From positions 310,001 to 374,000 of the forward strand of contig JADKDT010000001.1 of the NCBI GenBank assembly GCA_016714465.1: DNA of 64,000 nucleotides, in the 5' to 3' direction. The position numbers and the translations under genes were made by a program. Below the pieces are notes generated by a model. That model made no database searches. It saw nothing but the letters and a program-made list of their open reading frames with translations, and had not been told where the DNA came from. The first letter of the stretch is position 1. Each line of letters opens with the position of its first letter. Below are positions 16,334-24,818 of this stretch, piece by piece. This stretch comes from Candidatus Brachythrix odensensis (GTDB lineage Bacteria; Chloroflexota; Anaerolineae; J036; Brachytrichaceae).

Positions 16334-16390
16334 AAGGTTGATTGTAGGCGGGTCTGCCGGCCCGATTCACGCCGTACAATCGACCTTCGA

Positions 16391-17480
16391 ATGACCCTCA
16401 CGACGCTTCTTCTTCTGTTAAGCGGCCTGGCCCTGCTCTTTGGGGGCGGCGAGCTGCTCGTCCGAGGGTCCACCCGACTTGCCGCCGCGGCCGGCATCCC
16501 GCCCCTCATCGTTGGATTGACCGTGGTCGCCTTTGGCACAAGCGCGCCTGAGCTCGCGGTCACCGCCCAGGCGGCCCTGGCCGGTCAGGCTGATCTTGTT
16601 ATCGGAAACGTGGTCGGAAGCAACATTTCCAATGTCCTGCTCATCCTCGGCATCGCCGCGCTGATCACGCCCCTGGTTGTGGCGCAGACGATCATTCGCC
16701 GGGACGTGCCGCTGATGATTGCTGCTACGGCTGGATTCTGGCTGATGGCGCTCGACGGCGTGGTGAGTCGGCTCGAGGGTGTCGCACTTGTCGGTGGAGT
16801 TGTTGCATACACGGTCTTCGCCATCCGCGAGGGCCGGCGCGAATCAAGAGAAGTGGAAGGCGAGTACGGCGGTCTATGGCATGGAGCGCCGCTCAGCGCT
16901 GCGCGAGACAGCCTTGAATATTGTCCTGATCGCAAGCGGGATCGGGATGCTCATCGTCGGGGCGGGCTGGCTCGTCGACGGCGCCGTCGTCATCGCGCGC
17001 TGGCTTGGCCTGAGCGAACTCATCATCGGTCTCACCATCATCGCGATCGGCACCTCGTTGCCCGAGCTGGCGACGTCGGTTATCGCCGCCATCCGCGGCC
17101 AGCGTGACATCGCGGTTGGCAACGTCGTCGGCAGCAATCTCTTCAACATCCTGTCGGTGCTCGGCATCACCGCCATCATTGCCCCTGCCGGCGTTGGCGT
17201 GTCGCAGGCGGCGTTGCGCTTCGATATTCCGGTCATGACCGCGGTCGCGGTTGCCTGCCTGCCGGTGTTTTTTAATGGCTATCGGATCGCGCGCTGGGAG
17301 GGCGGTCTGTTTCTGGCCTACTACATCGCATATGCGGGTTATCTCGCGCTCGGCGCGGCCGAGCATCCCGCTTTGCCGGTCATCAGCGGGGCGATGCTGG
17401 GCTTTGTCATTCCCCTGACGGTTGTAACCCTGGCGGTTGTCATCGCGCGGCAGATACACCCGCGCCGGCCGGCCGCTTAG
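16391..17480 (+). CDS. Na+/Ca2+ exchanger family protein (YrbG/CaCA), frameshifted
   Basis: Two reading frames together encode a complete CaCA antiporter of about 360 residues. The first (from the ATG at 16391) holds alpha-repeat 1, GTSAPELAV...GNVVGSNISN. The second (to 17480) holds alpha-repeat 2, GTSLPELATS...GNVVGSNLFN. Each half has about five helices. The frame changes at about 16830-16890 in the central cytosolic linker, equivalent to one extra base. Both halves are perfectly conserved, so a sequencing indel is more likely than decay. TACAAT ends 10 bases before the ATG. Confidence 0.85.
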
Positions 17481-17509
17481 GAGCTGCCAGAAGTCATCCA
17501 AAAATCATT

Positions 17510-17556
17510 GGCGAGATCGCAATCCTGGCGCGAAGCGCCAGGATTGCGATCTCGCC
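17510..17556. repeat. 47-bp perfect palindrome, GCGAAGC-core family (copy 6)
   Basis: Perfect 22-base arms flank GAA; AGAAGTCATCC precedes it, as at 12832. It lies between the convergent exchanger and VapC genes. Confidence 0.9.
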
Positions 17557-17561
17557 GCGCT

Positions 17562-17939
17562 CTACCAACTCACGCGTCGCAATCCCTTCACCAGGTCAAA
17601 GTGCGCGTCGCGGCTGAGCACGGGCAACCAGTGTTCGCTGGCAAGCGCGGCTACCCAGACATCGTTGATGGGAATGGGCGTGCCGGCGTCCTTCAGCGCT
17701 CGGCGGATTTTGGCGAACTTGATGGCCGTCGATCGACGGATGTCCAGAACCTCGACCCCATCCAGAAAGTATTCCAGCCAGCGCTCGGTCTCAACGCGCC
17801 GCGTCGAGCCAATAAGGCCAAACCAATACTCGCCAAGGACCACGGCTGGAAGATACAGCGTCGTGTGTCTTGCAGCCACCTTTGCAACGCTGGACTCGCC
17901 AAAGCCAAACGCCGAGACGGCATTCGTATCCAGAATCAT
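17562..17939 (-). CDS. vapC: VapC-type PIN-domain toxin
   Basis: This 125-residue PIN-domain ribonuclease has the four acidic metal ligands in place: Asp4 (MILDTN), Glu37 (LGEYWFGL), Asp93 (INDVWVAALA) and Asp111 (LSRDAHFD). VapC toxins cleave tRNA or rRNA when not held by antitoxin. Its start overlaps the antitoxin stop by 4 bases, the usual coupling of type II modules. Confidence 0.9.
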   Translation of the reverse strand: MILDTNAVSAFGFGESSVAKVAARHTTLYLPAVVLGEYWFGLIGSTRRVETERWLEYFLDGVEVLDIRRSTAIKFAKIRRALKDAGTPIPINDVWVAALASEHWLPVLSRDAHFDLVKGLRRVSW

Positions 17940-18202
17940 TCCCAGTCCTTGGGGTCGATTTTTTCAAAGACCGCATCAATGTCCTTGTGCATCGCCTCGA
18001 TTTCCGTTCTGTATGGCGCCAGTTCGCCGAAATGGGCCATCCATCGAGGCTGCGGCGGTTCTGTGGCCCGGCCCGTCCGGAGCGCGTTAATGCGCGCCTG
18101 AATGGCTTCAGCAACGAATTCCTTCAAGGACTCCCCGCGCTCGGCCGATAGCGATTTCGCCTTCCGAAGGAGAGGCTGGGGCAAATCAATCGTGGTCTTC
18201 AC
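17936..18202 (-). CDS. vapB: VapB-type ribbon-helix-helix antitoxin
   Basis: This 88-residue protein has an N-terminal ribbon-helix-helix (MKTTIDLPQPLLRKAKSLSA) for DNA binding and autoregulation. A C-terminal tail (HFGELAPYRTEIEAMHKDID) should wrap the toxin. The start is a GTG at 18202; a TAATAT box ends 7 bases upstream, so the mRNA is probably leaderless. It forms an operon with the downstream PIN toxin. Confidence 0.88.
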   Translation of the reverse strand: MKTTIDLPQPLLRKAKSLSAERGESLKEFVAEAIQARINALRTGRATEPPQPRWMAHFGELAPYRTEIEAMHKDIDAVFEKIDPKDWE

Positions 18203-18317
18203 CCTGGCAATATTACCGTATTTATTGCCGCCTACTCCCCGACCCGATCCAGCGCCTGCAACATCGCGCGGAGCGCGTCGGTCAGCGACTGACGATCGGC
18301 TGGATGGGGCCGCTTGG

Positions 18318-19442
18318 TCAAATCTTGCGTGTCAGCAAATAAATCTGAGTCTTGCCGCCGAGGTCGCCCTCGACAAACAGATATAGCACACCATCCCGGG
18401 CCAGCCCAGTGGTCCACCAGAACTGGCGCGTCCCCGCGATGTCGGCCGGTGACAACACCGGATTGTCTTGCGCGCGCGTCCAGACAACGCCATCAAGGCT
18501 GGTTGCCATCCCAAGGCTCATTGTTTGGGATCGCGGCGCGGGGGTGCCGCGATAGATCATCAACCAGCCCCGTCCGGTATTGAAAACACGCGGTTGATGG
18601 ACCCAGTCCGCGTCCCAGGCGCCGGTGGGTCCCACTTTTAGCACGGGATCACTTTCGGCATACGGCGCCGCAGCGGTGCTGGGATCATCAAATTTGACCC
18701 AGGCTATCCCGTCTTTGGAGGTGGCCCGGCCGATTTGTTGCTGGCCGGATGGCCCATACCCGGCGTAATACATCACGTAACCCTCAGCCGTCGAAATAAC
18801 GTTTGGGGCAAGTACGTGCTGGCTATCCCAGGCTCCTTGCGCTCCTGGCTTGAGGACCAGGTCCTTGTCGGGCGTCCAGGGACCCTGAGGATTGCGGGCC
18901 GTGGCGCGCCCGATCCCACCTGCGCTGGGATAGCTGCCGTTCTCCCAAGTGTAGAAGTAGAGCACCCATGTACCGTCGGTTTCGACCAGCAGGCTGGAAG
19001 CTAATGCAGCCAGTTTGGCGTAGGGCACATCTCGGCTGCGCAGGATGGGCATGTCATCCGCGCCTTTGTTCCAGGTTGTGCCATCGGCCGAAGAGGCGTA
19101 GCCCCAGTCCACTGCGGCGGGCCAGCCCTGAAAGCCGTTTCGGATCATGTGGAAACGGCCGTTGTGAAAGGCGACCGCGCCAGGGTCGGTGTACGGATAA
19201 TCCCACGCGCCTGGCGCGCCCACGGTAACGATCGGGCCATCGCCCAGCCGGGCGAAGCCTGGCCCGAGCGTTGGGACAGGCACGGCGGTTGGCCCGGGTG
19301 TTTCCGTTGGCGGCTGCCGCGTGGCCGTTGGGTTGGGCCTGAGCGTTGCTGTCACAGGCGTGCTTTGCGCCGGCGCGACGGCGCAGGATGCCAGCATCAA
19401 AAAGGGAAGACAAAACTTGACGATCGTTACCCCTGGTTTCAT
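18318..19442 (-). CDS. lipoprotein with five-bladed beta-propeller glycosidase-like fold (GH43/GH32-like)
   Basis: This 374-residue secreted lipoprotein has a lipobox LMLASC at residues 15-20, followed by a Pro/Thr-rich linker to about residue 60. The rest has regularly repeated blades, with segments such as AVAFHNGRFHMIRNGF, GIGRATARNPQGPWTPDK and LGMATSLDGVVWTRAQDNPV. These S-x-D-G-x-x-W strands are characteristic of the GH43/GH62/GH117/GH130 propeller clan. DPGAVAFHNG may carry the catalytic base, but the triad cannot be assigned with confidence. Substrate unknown. Confidence 0.72.
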   Translation of the reverse strand: MKPGVTIVKFCLPFLMLASCAVAPAQSTPVTATLRPNPTATRQPPTETPGPTAVPVPTLGPGFARLGDGPIVTVGAPGAWDYPYTDPGAVAFHNGRFHMIRNGFQGWPAAVDWGYASSADGTTWNKGADDMPILRSRDVPYAKLAALASSLLVETDGTWVLYFYTWENGSYPSAGGIGRATARNPQGPWTPDKDLVLKPGAQGAWDSQHVLAPNVISTAEGYVMYYAGYGPSGQQQIGRATSKDGIAWVKFDDPSTAAAPYAESDPVLKVGPTGAWDADWVHQPRVFNTGRGWLMIYRGTPAPRSQTMSLGMATSLDGVVWTRAQDNPVLSPADIAGTRQFWWTTGLARDGVLYLFVEGDLGGKTQIYLLTRKI

Positions 19443-19499
19443 GTGTCGCGTCCCGTTGCGGATGGATGTGACACTGTATGCGCGCCGAGACGGGAAAGT

Positions 19500-20291
19500 T
19501 CAGTTTGCCTGGTTTAGCGCCCGCAACATCGCGCCGAGCGCGACCGCCAGCGCCTTGCGATCGGCCTGGTAAGCCCGGGCCTTGCCGAGATGGCCGCGAT
19601 CGTCGGCGATCAACCAGCTCTCGGCCTGGCCATGGGCGAGGGCGATCTCCATCGGCTCCAGCTCCCGGCCTTCGCGGATCGGCAGCAGGGCGATGCTGCC
19701 ATTGACCGGGCCATAGGCATATGCCCCGATCAAGCTGTCGAGGCCCTCCGGATCCGTCGCTCCCACTGATGCGGCGTCCGGGATCTCGCCGGCGCGGACG
19801 GCGCTCACGAGGGTGATGAATCCAGCCGTGTCCAGTTGAAAGCCCGGCCCTTCGCCGCCGGCTTCGGGAAAGTCGTAGAGGGCGAGCAGACGCTCGAGTA
19901 GATCGGCGGAATCGCCGATCTCGGCCAGGCGATGCCCGCGCGGATCGGGAAAACTCTGCTCGACCCAGGCCGCGTCGCGGGCGTAGAAAACATACAACTG
20001 CTGACCGCGCCCGGGGACCGCCCGGATGGCGATGATGGCGCTCCCGGGCTGGGTCAGCGCGCGGGCCATGCGCAGCAGCGCCGGATCAAGCTGGATTGCG
20101 TTGGGCGGGCTCAGGCGCGCCAGTCCGCGCGCGATCAGGCTCTTCTCGCCATTGACAAACATGGCCTGCCTTTCGGCTGGCGTGGCGGGCAGGAGCTGAG
20201 CGGGATCGATCCCGATGATGGTGTCGGCCCGCAGGAGGGCGGCCAGCGCCACGAACTCAGAGCGATCGAGCAAATATTCCAAGACGATCAC
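19500..20291 (-). CDS. EspG-like protein, paralogue 2
   Basis: This 263-residue soluble protein is clearly paralogous to the gene just upstream. Shared positions include an aromatic-x-x-LAALLRAD start, IIGIDPAQLLPATPAERQAM, SLIARGLARL, a later LTQPGSAII strand and HRLAEIGD. The layout (N-terminal winged-helix-like half, a RGL element, then a beta-sheet half) resembles EspG-family chaperones of ESX/type VII secretion. I base this on pattern only, so it is a moderate-confidence analogy. The 4-base overlap with the previous gene indicates an operon. Confidence 0.5.
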   Translation of the reverse strand: MIVLEYLLDRSEFVALAALLRADTIIGIDPAQLLPATPAERQAMFVNGEKSLIARGLARLSPPNAIQLDPALLRMARALTQPGSAIIAIRAVPGRGQQLYVFYARDAAWVEQSFPDPRGHRLAEIGDSADLLERLLALYDFPEAGGEGPGFQLDTAGFITLVSAVRAGEIPDAASVGATDPEGLDSLIGAYAYGPVNGSIALLPIREGRELEPMEIALAHGQAESWLIADDRGHLGKARAYQADRKALAVALGAMLRALNQAN

Positions 20292-21064
20292 GCGCTCAGC
20301 GCGGCGAGCAGCGAATCCATGACCCTGCCAAAGCTGGCTGCATCGATCGCGCCGATCTGGCTTTTGCCTTCCGCGGCCCCGATCATCAGCCAGGCACGCC
20401 CGGCGCCGGCGACCAGCGCGAACTCGCGCGCCTCGCTCTCCTGATCCGGCACGATCTGCATCATCGCAATGGTGCCCGAGTACTGCATGGCCTTGATCGA
20501 CTCAAAGAAAGCCCGTTGCGGGGCTTCGACCGGGCCGTTCTGGGCCAGCGCATCCAGCCCCTCCGCGTCGTTGCCATCCCGGATGAAATTGTAGGCGGCC
20601 AGCATGGCGGCTGTGTCCAGCTCGAAGCCGGCCACATCTGCGCCCGCGGACGGCAGAGCGAAAATGTCCTGCAGGCGTTCGCGCATCTGGGTGTTGTCCC
20701 CGACGTCGGCCAAGCGATGCGTTTGTTCGTTGGGCAGGGTCTGCTCGACATAGACTCCGGCCAGGCCATAGTGCGCAAAGAGCTGTTGTCCAACGTTCGG
20801 CAGGGTCTTGACGGTGATGAGCGCGGTCTGCGGCCGGGTGACCGTCGTCATCATGCGCAACACGCTGTCCTCGAGCTGGGCCTCACCGCCCGACAGGCGC
20901 AACAGTTTTCGCGCGCTCAGGCTGGCCTCGCCGGCCGCATACAGCGCCTGCCGTTCGGCGGCGGTTTCGGGCAGCAAGCGGCTGGGGTCGAGCCCGATGA
21001 TCCCGTCCGCGCGCATCAGCGCCGCCAGCATGAAGAATTCCGCCCGACTGAAGTTAATCTGCAT
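20288..21064 (-). CDS. EspG-like protein, paralogue 1
   Basis: This 258-residue protein begins MQINFSRAEFFMLAALMRAD and has IIGLDPSRLLPETAAERQAL and SLSARKLLRLSGGEAQL. The pattern resembles the amino-terminal half of EspG-type ESX-associated chaperones. It is tandemly duplicated as the next gene, with which it overlaps by 4 bases, and lies 7 bases after the small membrane protein gene. Its possible partner is the WXG100-like protein two genes upstream. Confidence 0.5.
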   Translation of the reverse strand: MQINFSRAEFFMLAALMRADGIIGLDPSRLLPETAAERQALYAAGEASLSARKLLRLSGGEAQLEDSVLRMMTTVTRPQTALITVKTLPNVGQQLFAHYGLAGVYVEQTLPNEQTHRLADVGDNTQMRERLQDIFALPSAGADVAGFELDTAAMLAAYNFIRDGNDAEGLDALAQNGPVEAPQRAFFESIKAMQYSGTIAMMQIVPDQESEAREFALVAGAGRAWLMIGAAEGKSQIGAIDAASFGRVMDSLLAALSA

Positions 21065-21071
21065 ATTTCCC

Positions 21072-21725
21072 CTAAGGTTTGCGGGCGGCTCCGCTTGCCG
21101 CCAGATCGTCCAGCACCGCCGCGATCAACTGCCGCGCGTCCTGCAGCCGCGCGATCGAGAGCGGCGCATCTTCATCACCGAACCGAACCCGCCAGCGCCC
21201 GCCGTCGCTTGCCAGATCCAGATAGGCCTCATTGCCGCTCAGGCGCAGCAACAGCTCGCGCACCCGCAGGTTGCGCATCAGCGCGGCCGCCCGCGCCGGG
21301 TCGTTGGACCGGGCGGCGTAGGCGGCGTCCAGGCCGGGATCGCCGGTCTGAAAGGACTCACCGCCGCGCTGGGTCAGCGAAAGCGACAGTTGCGACGATT
21401 TGCGCGACTCGGCGTGCAACTGAAAGGGCGCGGCGGGATCAAAAGATCCCTGGGCGAGGAATTTCGTATAGGAAAGGATGCTGTCGCCAGGCCCATCGAG
21501 GGTGCTCCACGCTTCGAGGGTGATGGTCCGGCCGCCGTCGGTGAACGTCACTTTGCGCGCGCGGCCGAGCGGATTCTGCGAGTACGTCCCGCCCGACGCC
21601 TGGGCGAAGGCCTGCCAGGTCTCGCCGCTGGAGGGCGCGCTTTGCGAGCGATTGCTCGCCAACAGCAGGCCGGCCACAAGCGCAAACGCCAGCAGACCGA
21701 CCACGATGATCATTCCTGAGGTCAT
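21072..21725 (-). CDS. single-pass membrane protein of the WXG100-like operon
   Basis: This 217-residue protein has one N-terminal transmembrane helix (MIIVVGLLAFALVAGLLLAS, residues 5-24) and an extracytoplasmic or cytosolic beta-rich domain of unknown family. I start at the ATG at 21725 because it places the helix at the N-terminus; an earlier in-frame start would overlap the previous gene. It follows the WXG100-like gene by 10 bases and precedes the EspG-like pair by 7, so all four are probably co-transcribed. Function unknown. Confidence 0.65.
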   Translation of the reverse strand: MTSGMIIVVGLLAFALVAGLLLASNRSQSAPSSGETWQAFAQASGGTYSQNPLGRARKVTFTDGGRTITLEAWSTLDGPGDSILSYTKFLAQGSFDPAAPFQLHAESRKSSQLSLSLTQRGGESFQTGDPGLDAAYAARSNDPARAAALMRNLRVRELLLRLSGNEAYLDLASDGGRWRVRFGDEDAPLSIARLQDARQLIAAVLDDLAASGAARKP

Positions 21726-21735
21726 AGTCGCAGGT

Positions 21736-22665
21736 CTACTTCTTGGCGCCGCCAAAGCTGATTCCAAACGAGATTGGCCCAAGTTTGACCTTGGTGTTCT
21801 TGCCCACGGTTAACCCGAGCTCGAGTTTGAACCCGATCTCGGCGTTGACGCCGACGTTGGCGCCGGCGATGTTCACGCCGGTCTCGCCCTTGATCGAGGC
21901 CAGGTTGACCCCGGCTTCGGCCCCGACTGACCCATCGTAGTAACCGGCGAAGGCCTTGCCCTGGAGGACCTTGACATCGACGCCACCCGTCCAGCCCAGG
22001 TCCTGGTCGCCGACCATCGTGCCTTCGACTTTGGCCCGCGCGGCATAGACCTCGGCGGCGCCGCCAAGCAGCCACTTGCCATCGACCTTCTTGAGCCCGA
22101 TACCGGCCAGACCGCCGCCGAGTTCGCCCTTGCCGTATCCGCCGAAAAACTCGCCGCTCGCGAGCGCGCCGCTGAACAGGTCCACCCCGAATTCAAAGCC
22201 CTTGCCGGAGGTGAACTTGCCCTTGAGCTTGAAGGTCTTGGCCAGGTTGTCGATTGCCCCATCGATGAAGGGGATGCCAGTCAGGCCGCCTGAGCCGCCG
22301 GATTCACCGCCCGCGCCCGGGCCGGAGCCGCCACTCCCGGGCGTGCCACCGCCCTGGCCGGGCTGTCCGCGCAAGACCGCGGCGGCTTCGCTCTCGGCCT
22401 GGCGGAATGCGGCGCTGATGCGCTGGGTGACGCGCGAGGCCTCACCGAGCGCGCTGGCCAGCCGATTCAAGCTGGGCAGCACATCGCCGTTCATCTCGGC
22501 GTAGAAGGCGGTCGCCCCCGGGCCGACCCAGTCGCCGCCCTGGAGGGTGTCCATGGATTGGCGCACGCTCTGGATCAGGCCCCTGGCGCTGTCCGACTCG
22601 GTTTGGAACCCGCGCGAAATCTGGGCGAGCTGGTCATGGTCAACTCGGACGCGATTTGATGGCAT
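21736..22665 (-). CDS. WXG100-like protein with glycine-rich linker and C-terminal beta domain
   Basis: In this 309-residue protein, residues 1-95 form a WXG100-type helical hairpin. The turn motif is WVG at 46-48, with a preceding amphipathic helix and a following one (LPSLNRLASALGEASRVTQR). A Gly/Ser linker (about 100-127) leads to a C-terminal domain of alternating hydrophobic strands (VEGTMVGDQDLGWTGGVDV, GVNIAGANVGVNAEIGFKL). This two-part layout is typical of type VII-secreted effectors or surface proteins; no nuclease or toxin motif is visible. A TATACT box ends 8 bases before the ATG. It heads an operon of four genes. Confidence 0.7.
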   Translation of the reverse strand: MPSNRVRVDHDQLAQISRGFQTESDSARGLIQSVRQSMDTLQGGDWVGPGATAFYAEMNGDVLPSLNRLASALGEASRVTQRISAAFRQAESEAAAVLRGQPGQGGGTPGSGGSGPGAGGESGGSGGLTGIPFIDGAIDNLAKTFKLKGKFTSGKGFEFGVDLFSGALASGEFFGGYGKGELGGGLAGIGLKKVDGKWLLGGAAEVYAARAKVEGTMVGDQDLGWTGGVDVKVLQGKAFAGYYDGSVGAEAGVNLASIKGETGVNIAGANVGVNAEIGFKLELGLTVGKNTKVKLGPISFGISFGGAKK

Positions 22666-22968
22666 ACCCGGAGAGTATAGAGTATTTCGTTTGTAACGTT
22701 GGTAGCGTTGATAAGGTTTGGTCAGGTGGATCAGGTTCGATCAGGTTCGGTCAGGTGGGTAAGGTTTGATCAGGTAGGGCCGGTGTAATTCACCCGATCG
22801 GCCCTGAAGGCCGAAGATAGCCCGCGGCTTCGCCGCGGGAAACCGGCACCCACCCGACTCCCGCCCTGAAAGGGCGGCATGGCTCGATCGAACCTGCTGC
22901 CAGCGTGGTGCGGCGATTGAATCGTTCCGTATCTCGCCCCGCAAACATAACTTCGCTGGCCTGCGCGG
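22666..22968. other. intergenic region with degenerate short tandem repeats and a small hairpin
   Basis: This 300-base gap contains a run of TCAGGT/AAGGTT repeats and the hairpin CCCGCGGC-TTC-GCCGCGGG (22820-22838). I see no gene; short open frames here have no protein character. Confidence 0.7.
22712..22778. repeat. degenerate ~9-10-bp tandem repeat
   Basis: About seven units of the form (T/A)(C/A)AGGTTnGn follow one another (AAGGTTTGG, TCAGGTGGA, TCAGGTTCGA, TCAGGTTCGG and so on), upstream of the WXG100-like gene promoter. Confidence 0.65.
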
Positions 22969-24638
22969 TTATGGCCCGCGCCATCGCAGCACCGTAACGC
23001 CGGCTGCCGCGAGCTCGATCCGGTCCACTGAGCCGCCCGCGCCCAGCAGGGTTGTCGGCGCGCCGGCGAGCGGAACGGGCGCGGCGGCCAGGTCGACCGA
23101 GGCGGTCTGGGCCTGCAGGCTGAAGTTGAAAACCTCCAGAACAACGTCCGAACCCGACCAGCGCCACAGGCCGAAGCAGGCCTCACCGCACGGGCCGAGT
23201 TCGTCCTTCTCCAGCACCTGAAAGTCGTTGCCGCGCATGCCGGTGTCTTGGCCCGGAGCTTAACGAGTTTGCGGTAGAAGTTCAGCAGCGAGCCGGGGTC
23301 GGCGTCCTGCTCTTCGACCGAGATGCCGTCGTCGGGTTTGTTGTTGCGATTGGCGAGCTTGAACCAGGTCGTCACCCCCAGCCCGGTCTCGGCCGCTCGC
23401 CAGTCCATCGGCTCGCGGCGATACTCGTCGTAGATCGGCCCGGGGCCCTTGTTCCCGCGCATGCCGATCTCCTCGCCGTAATAGATGAAGGGTGTGCCGG
23501 GCAGGAGCAGCGCTGCCGCGGCGGCCAGGCGTTTGCGTTGCGGATCGCCGCTGGTCTCACTGGCGATCCGGTTGGTGTCGTGGTTGCTGGCGAAGCGCAC
23601 GAGCTGCGCGCCGCGCGGATACAGGCGTTGAGCGACTTTGAGGGCCGAGTTCAACCCCATTCCGGGCAATTTGCCGCCCAGGATCGCATCGTTGTTGACG
23701 GCGTTGTCGCCGGCCAGGGAGAGATAGAACGGGAAGTCAAAGAGCGCGTCAAAGCCGTAGCCAAAGTAGTCGCGCAGCTTGAAGGGGGTGTCCCACACCT
23801 CGCCCAGCAGTAGGGCATCGGGGTTTTTCGCCTTGACCGCCGCGCGCAGCTTTTGCCAGAAGGGCTCCCTGACCCCCAGAGCGTAGTCGCAGCGCAGGCC
23901 ATCTGCGCCGGCCTCCAGCCAGAACAGGCCGGCCTTGATCAGATAGTCGTCGACCTCGGGGTTGTCGTGGTTCCAGTTGGGCAGGTCGCGCACGCCAAAG
24001 AACGAGCTGTAGCTGGTGTTGTCGCTGTTGAACTGATACCAGGTGCTGTATTTGCTTTTGGGGTTCTTGTAGGCGTCCTTGAAATACGGATGGGTGTCGC
24101 CCGAATGGTTGGCGACATAGTCGACGATGAGCTTGATCCCGCGGGCATGGGCGGCCTTGGCCAGCGACTTGAAATCGTCGAGCGTGCCGAGCTGCGGGTT
24201 GACGCTGAAGTAGTCGCCCACGTCGTAGCCGTGGTAACTGGCCGAGGGGTAGAACGGGGTGAGCCAGATCACCCCCACGCCCAACGCCTGGATGTAATCC
24301 AGTTTCTGTTCGATGCCCTTCAAATCGCCGATGCCGTTGCCGTCGCTGTCCTGAAACGAGCGCGGGAAGATCTGATAGCCGACCACGTCGTTGAACCAGG
24401 CCGGGGCTTTGATGACCGGGCGCGGGTCGGGGGTGGGGACGGCCGTGGCGTCGGGGACGGGGGGCAGGGGAGTGGGGGTTGAGGGCTGGGGGCTGGGGGA
24501 TGGCGTGGCGGTGGGCGGGAGTGGGCTGGCGCTCGGGACCAACGTGGCGGTCAAGGGCTGCGGGCTGGGGGTCGGTTGCACGGCGCAGGCCGAGAGCAGC
24601 ATCGCGCTGGCGAGAAGAACATATAGGGGAGAACGCAT
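22969..24638 (-). CDS. GH13 alpha-amylase-family lipoprotein, frameshifted near its end
   Basis: The lipobox LLSAC lies at about residues 13-17 from the ATG at 24638, followed by a Pro/Thr/Ser linker. The GH13 barrel keeps all signature regions: DYVANHSG (region I), GLRCDYA with the nucleophile Asp, LLGEVW with the acid/base Glu, and ASNHDTNR with the transition-state Asp. At about 23240 the frame changes: KLRAKTPA continues in another frame as MRGNDFQVLEKDELG and runs to a beta-domain ending at 22969, as if one base had been lost. Likely acts on alpha-1,4-glucans outside the membrane. The gene is divergent from lacI. Confidence 0.85.
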
Positions 24639-24658
24639 ACGGCTGATGCTACTACTTT

Positions 24659-24705
24659 GGCGAGAACACAATCCCCGCGCTTCGCGCGGGGATTGTGTTC
24701 TCGCC
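24659..24705. repeat. 47-bp perfect palindrome, GCGAAGC-core family, reverse orientation (copy 7)
   Basis: Perfect 22-base arms flank TTC. It lies between the divergent amylase and lacI genes, immediately upstream of the lacI promoter. Confidence 0.9.
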
Positions 24706-24738
24706 AGACATTTCTAGAAAGCCGCGATCGTCACAAGC

Positions 24739-24766
24739 TTGACAGACCTCCAGTCTGCCGTAAAAT
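24739..24766 (+). promoter_or_regulatory. sigma70-type promoter of the lacI operon
   Basis: TTGACA (24739-24744) is followed after 16 bases by TAAAAT (24761-24766), a near-consensus promoter 53 bases upstream of the lacI start. Confidence 0.75.
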
Positions 24767-24775
24767 CAGTCCAGT

Positions 24776-24789
24776 CCAAAACGTTTTGG
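24776..24789. promoter_or_regulatory. LacI-family operator
   Basis: CCAAAACGTTTTGG is a perfect 14-bp palindrome with a central CG step, the classic LacI/GalR operator type. It begins 9 bases after the -10 box, so it should cover the transcription start. Autoregulation of the operon by the LacI protein encoded just downstream is the natural inference. Confidence 0.8.
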
Positions 24790-24818
24790 GTATCCGCCCA
24801 AGCGAAACGCGCACTGCC

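Noticed and set aside
22712..22778. CRISPR-like short repeats
   Set aside because: Units are only 9-10 bp, degenerate and without spacers.
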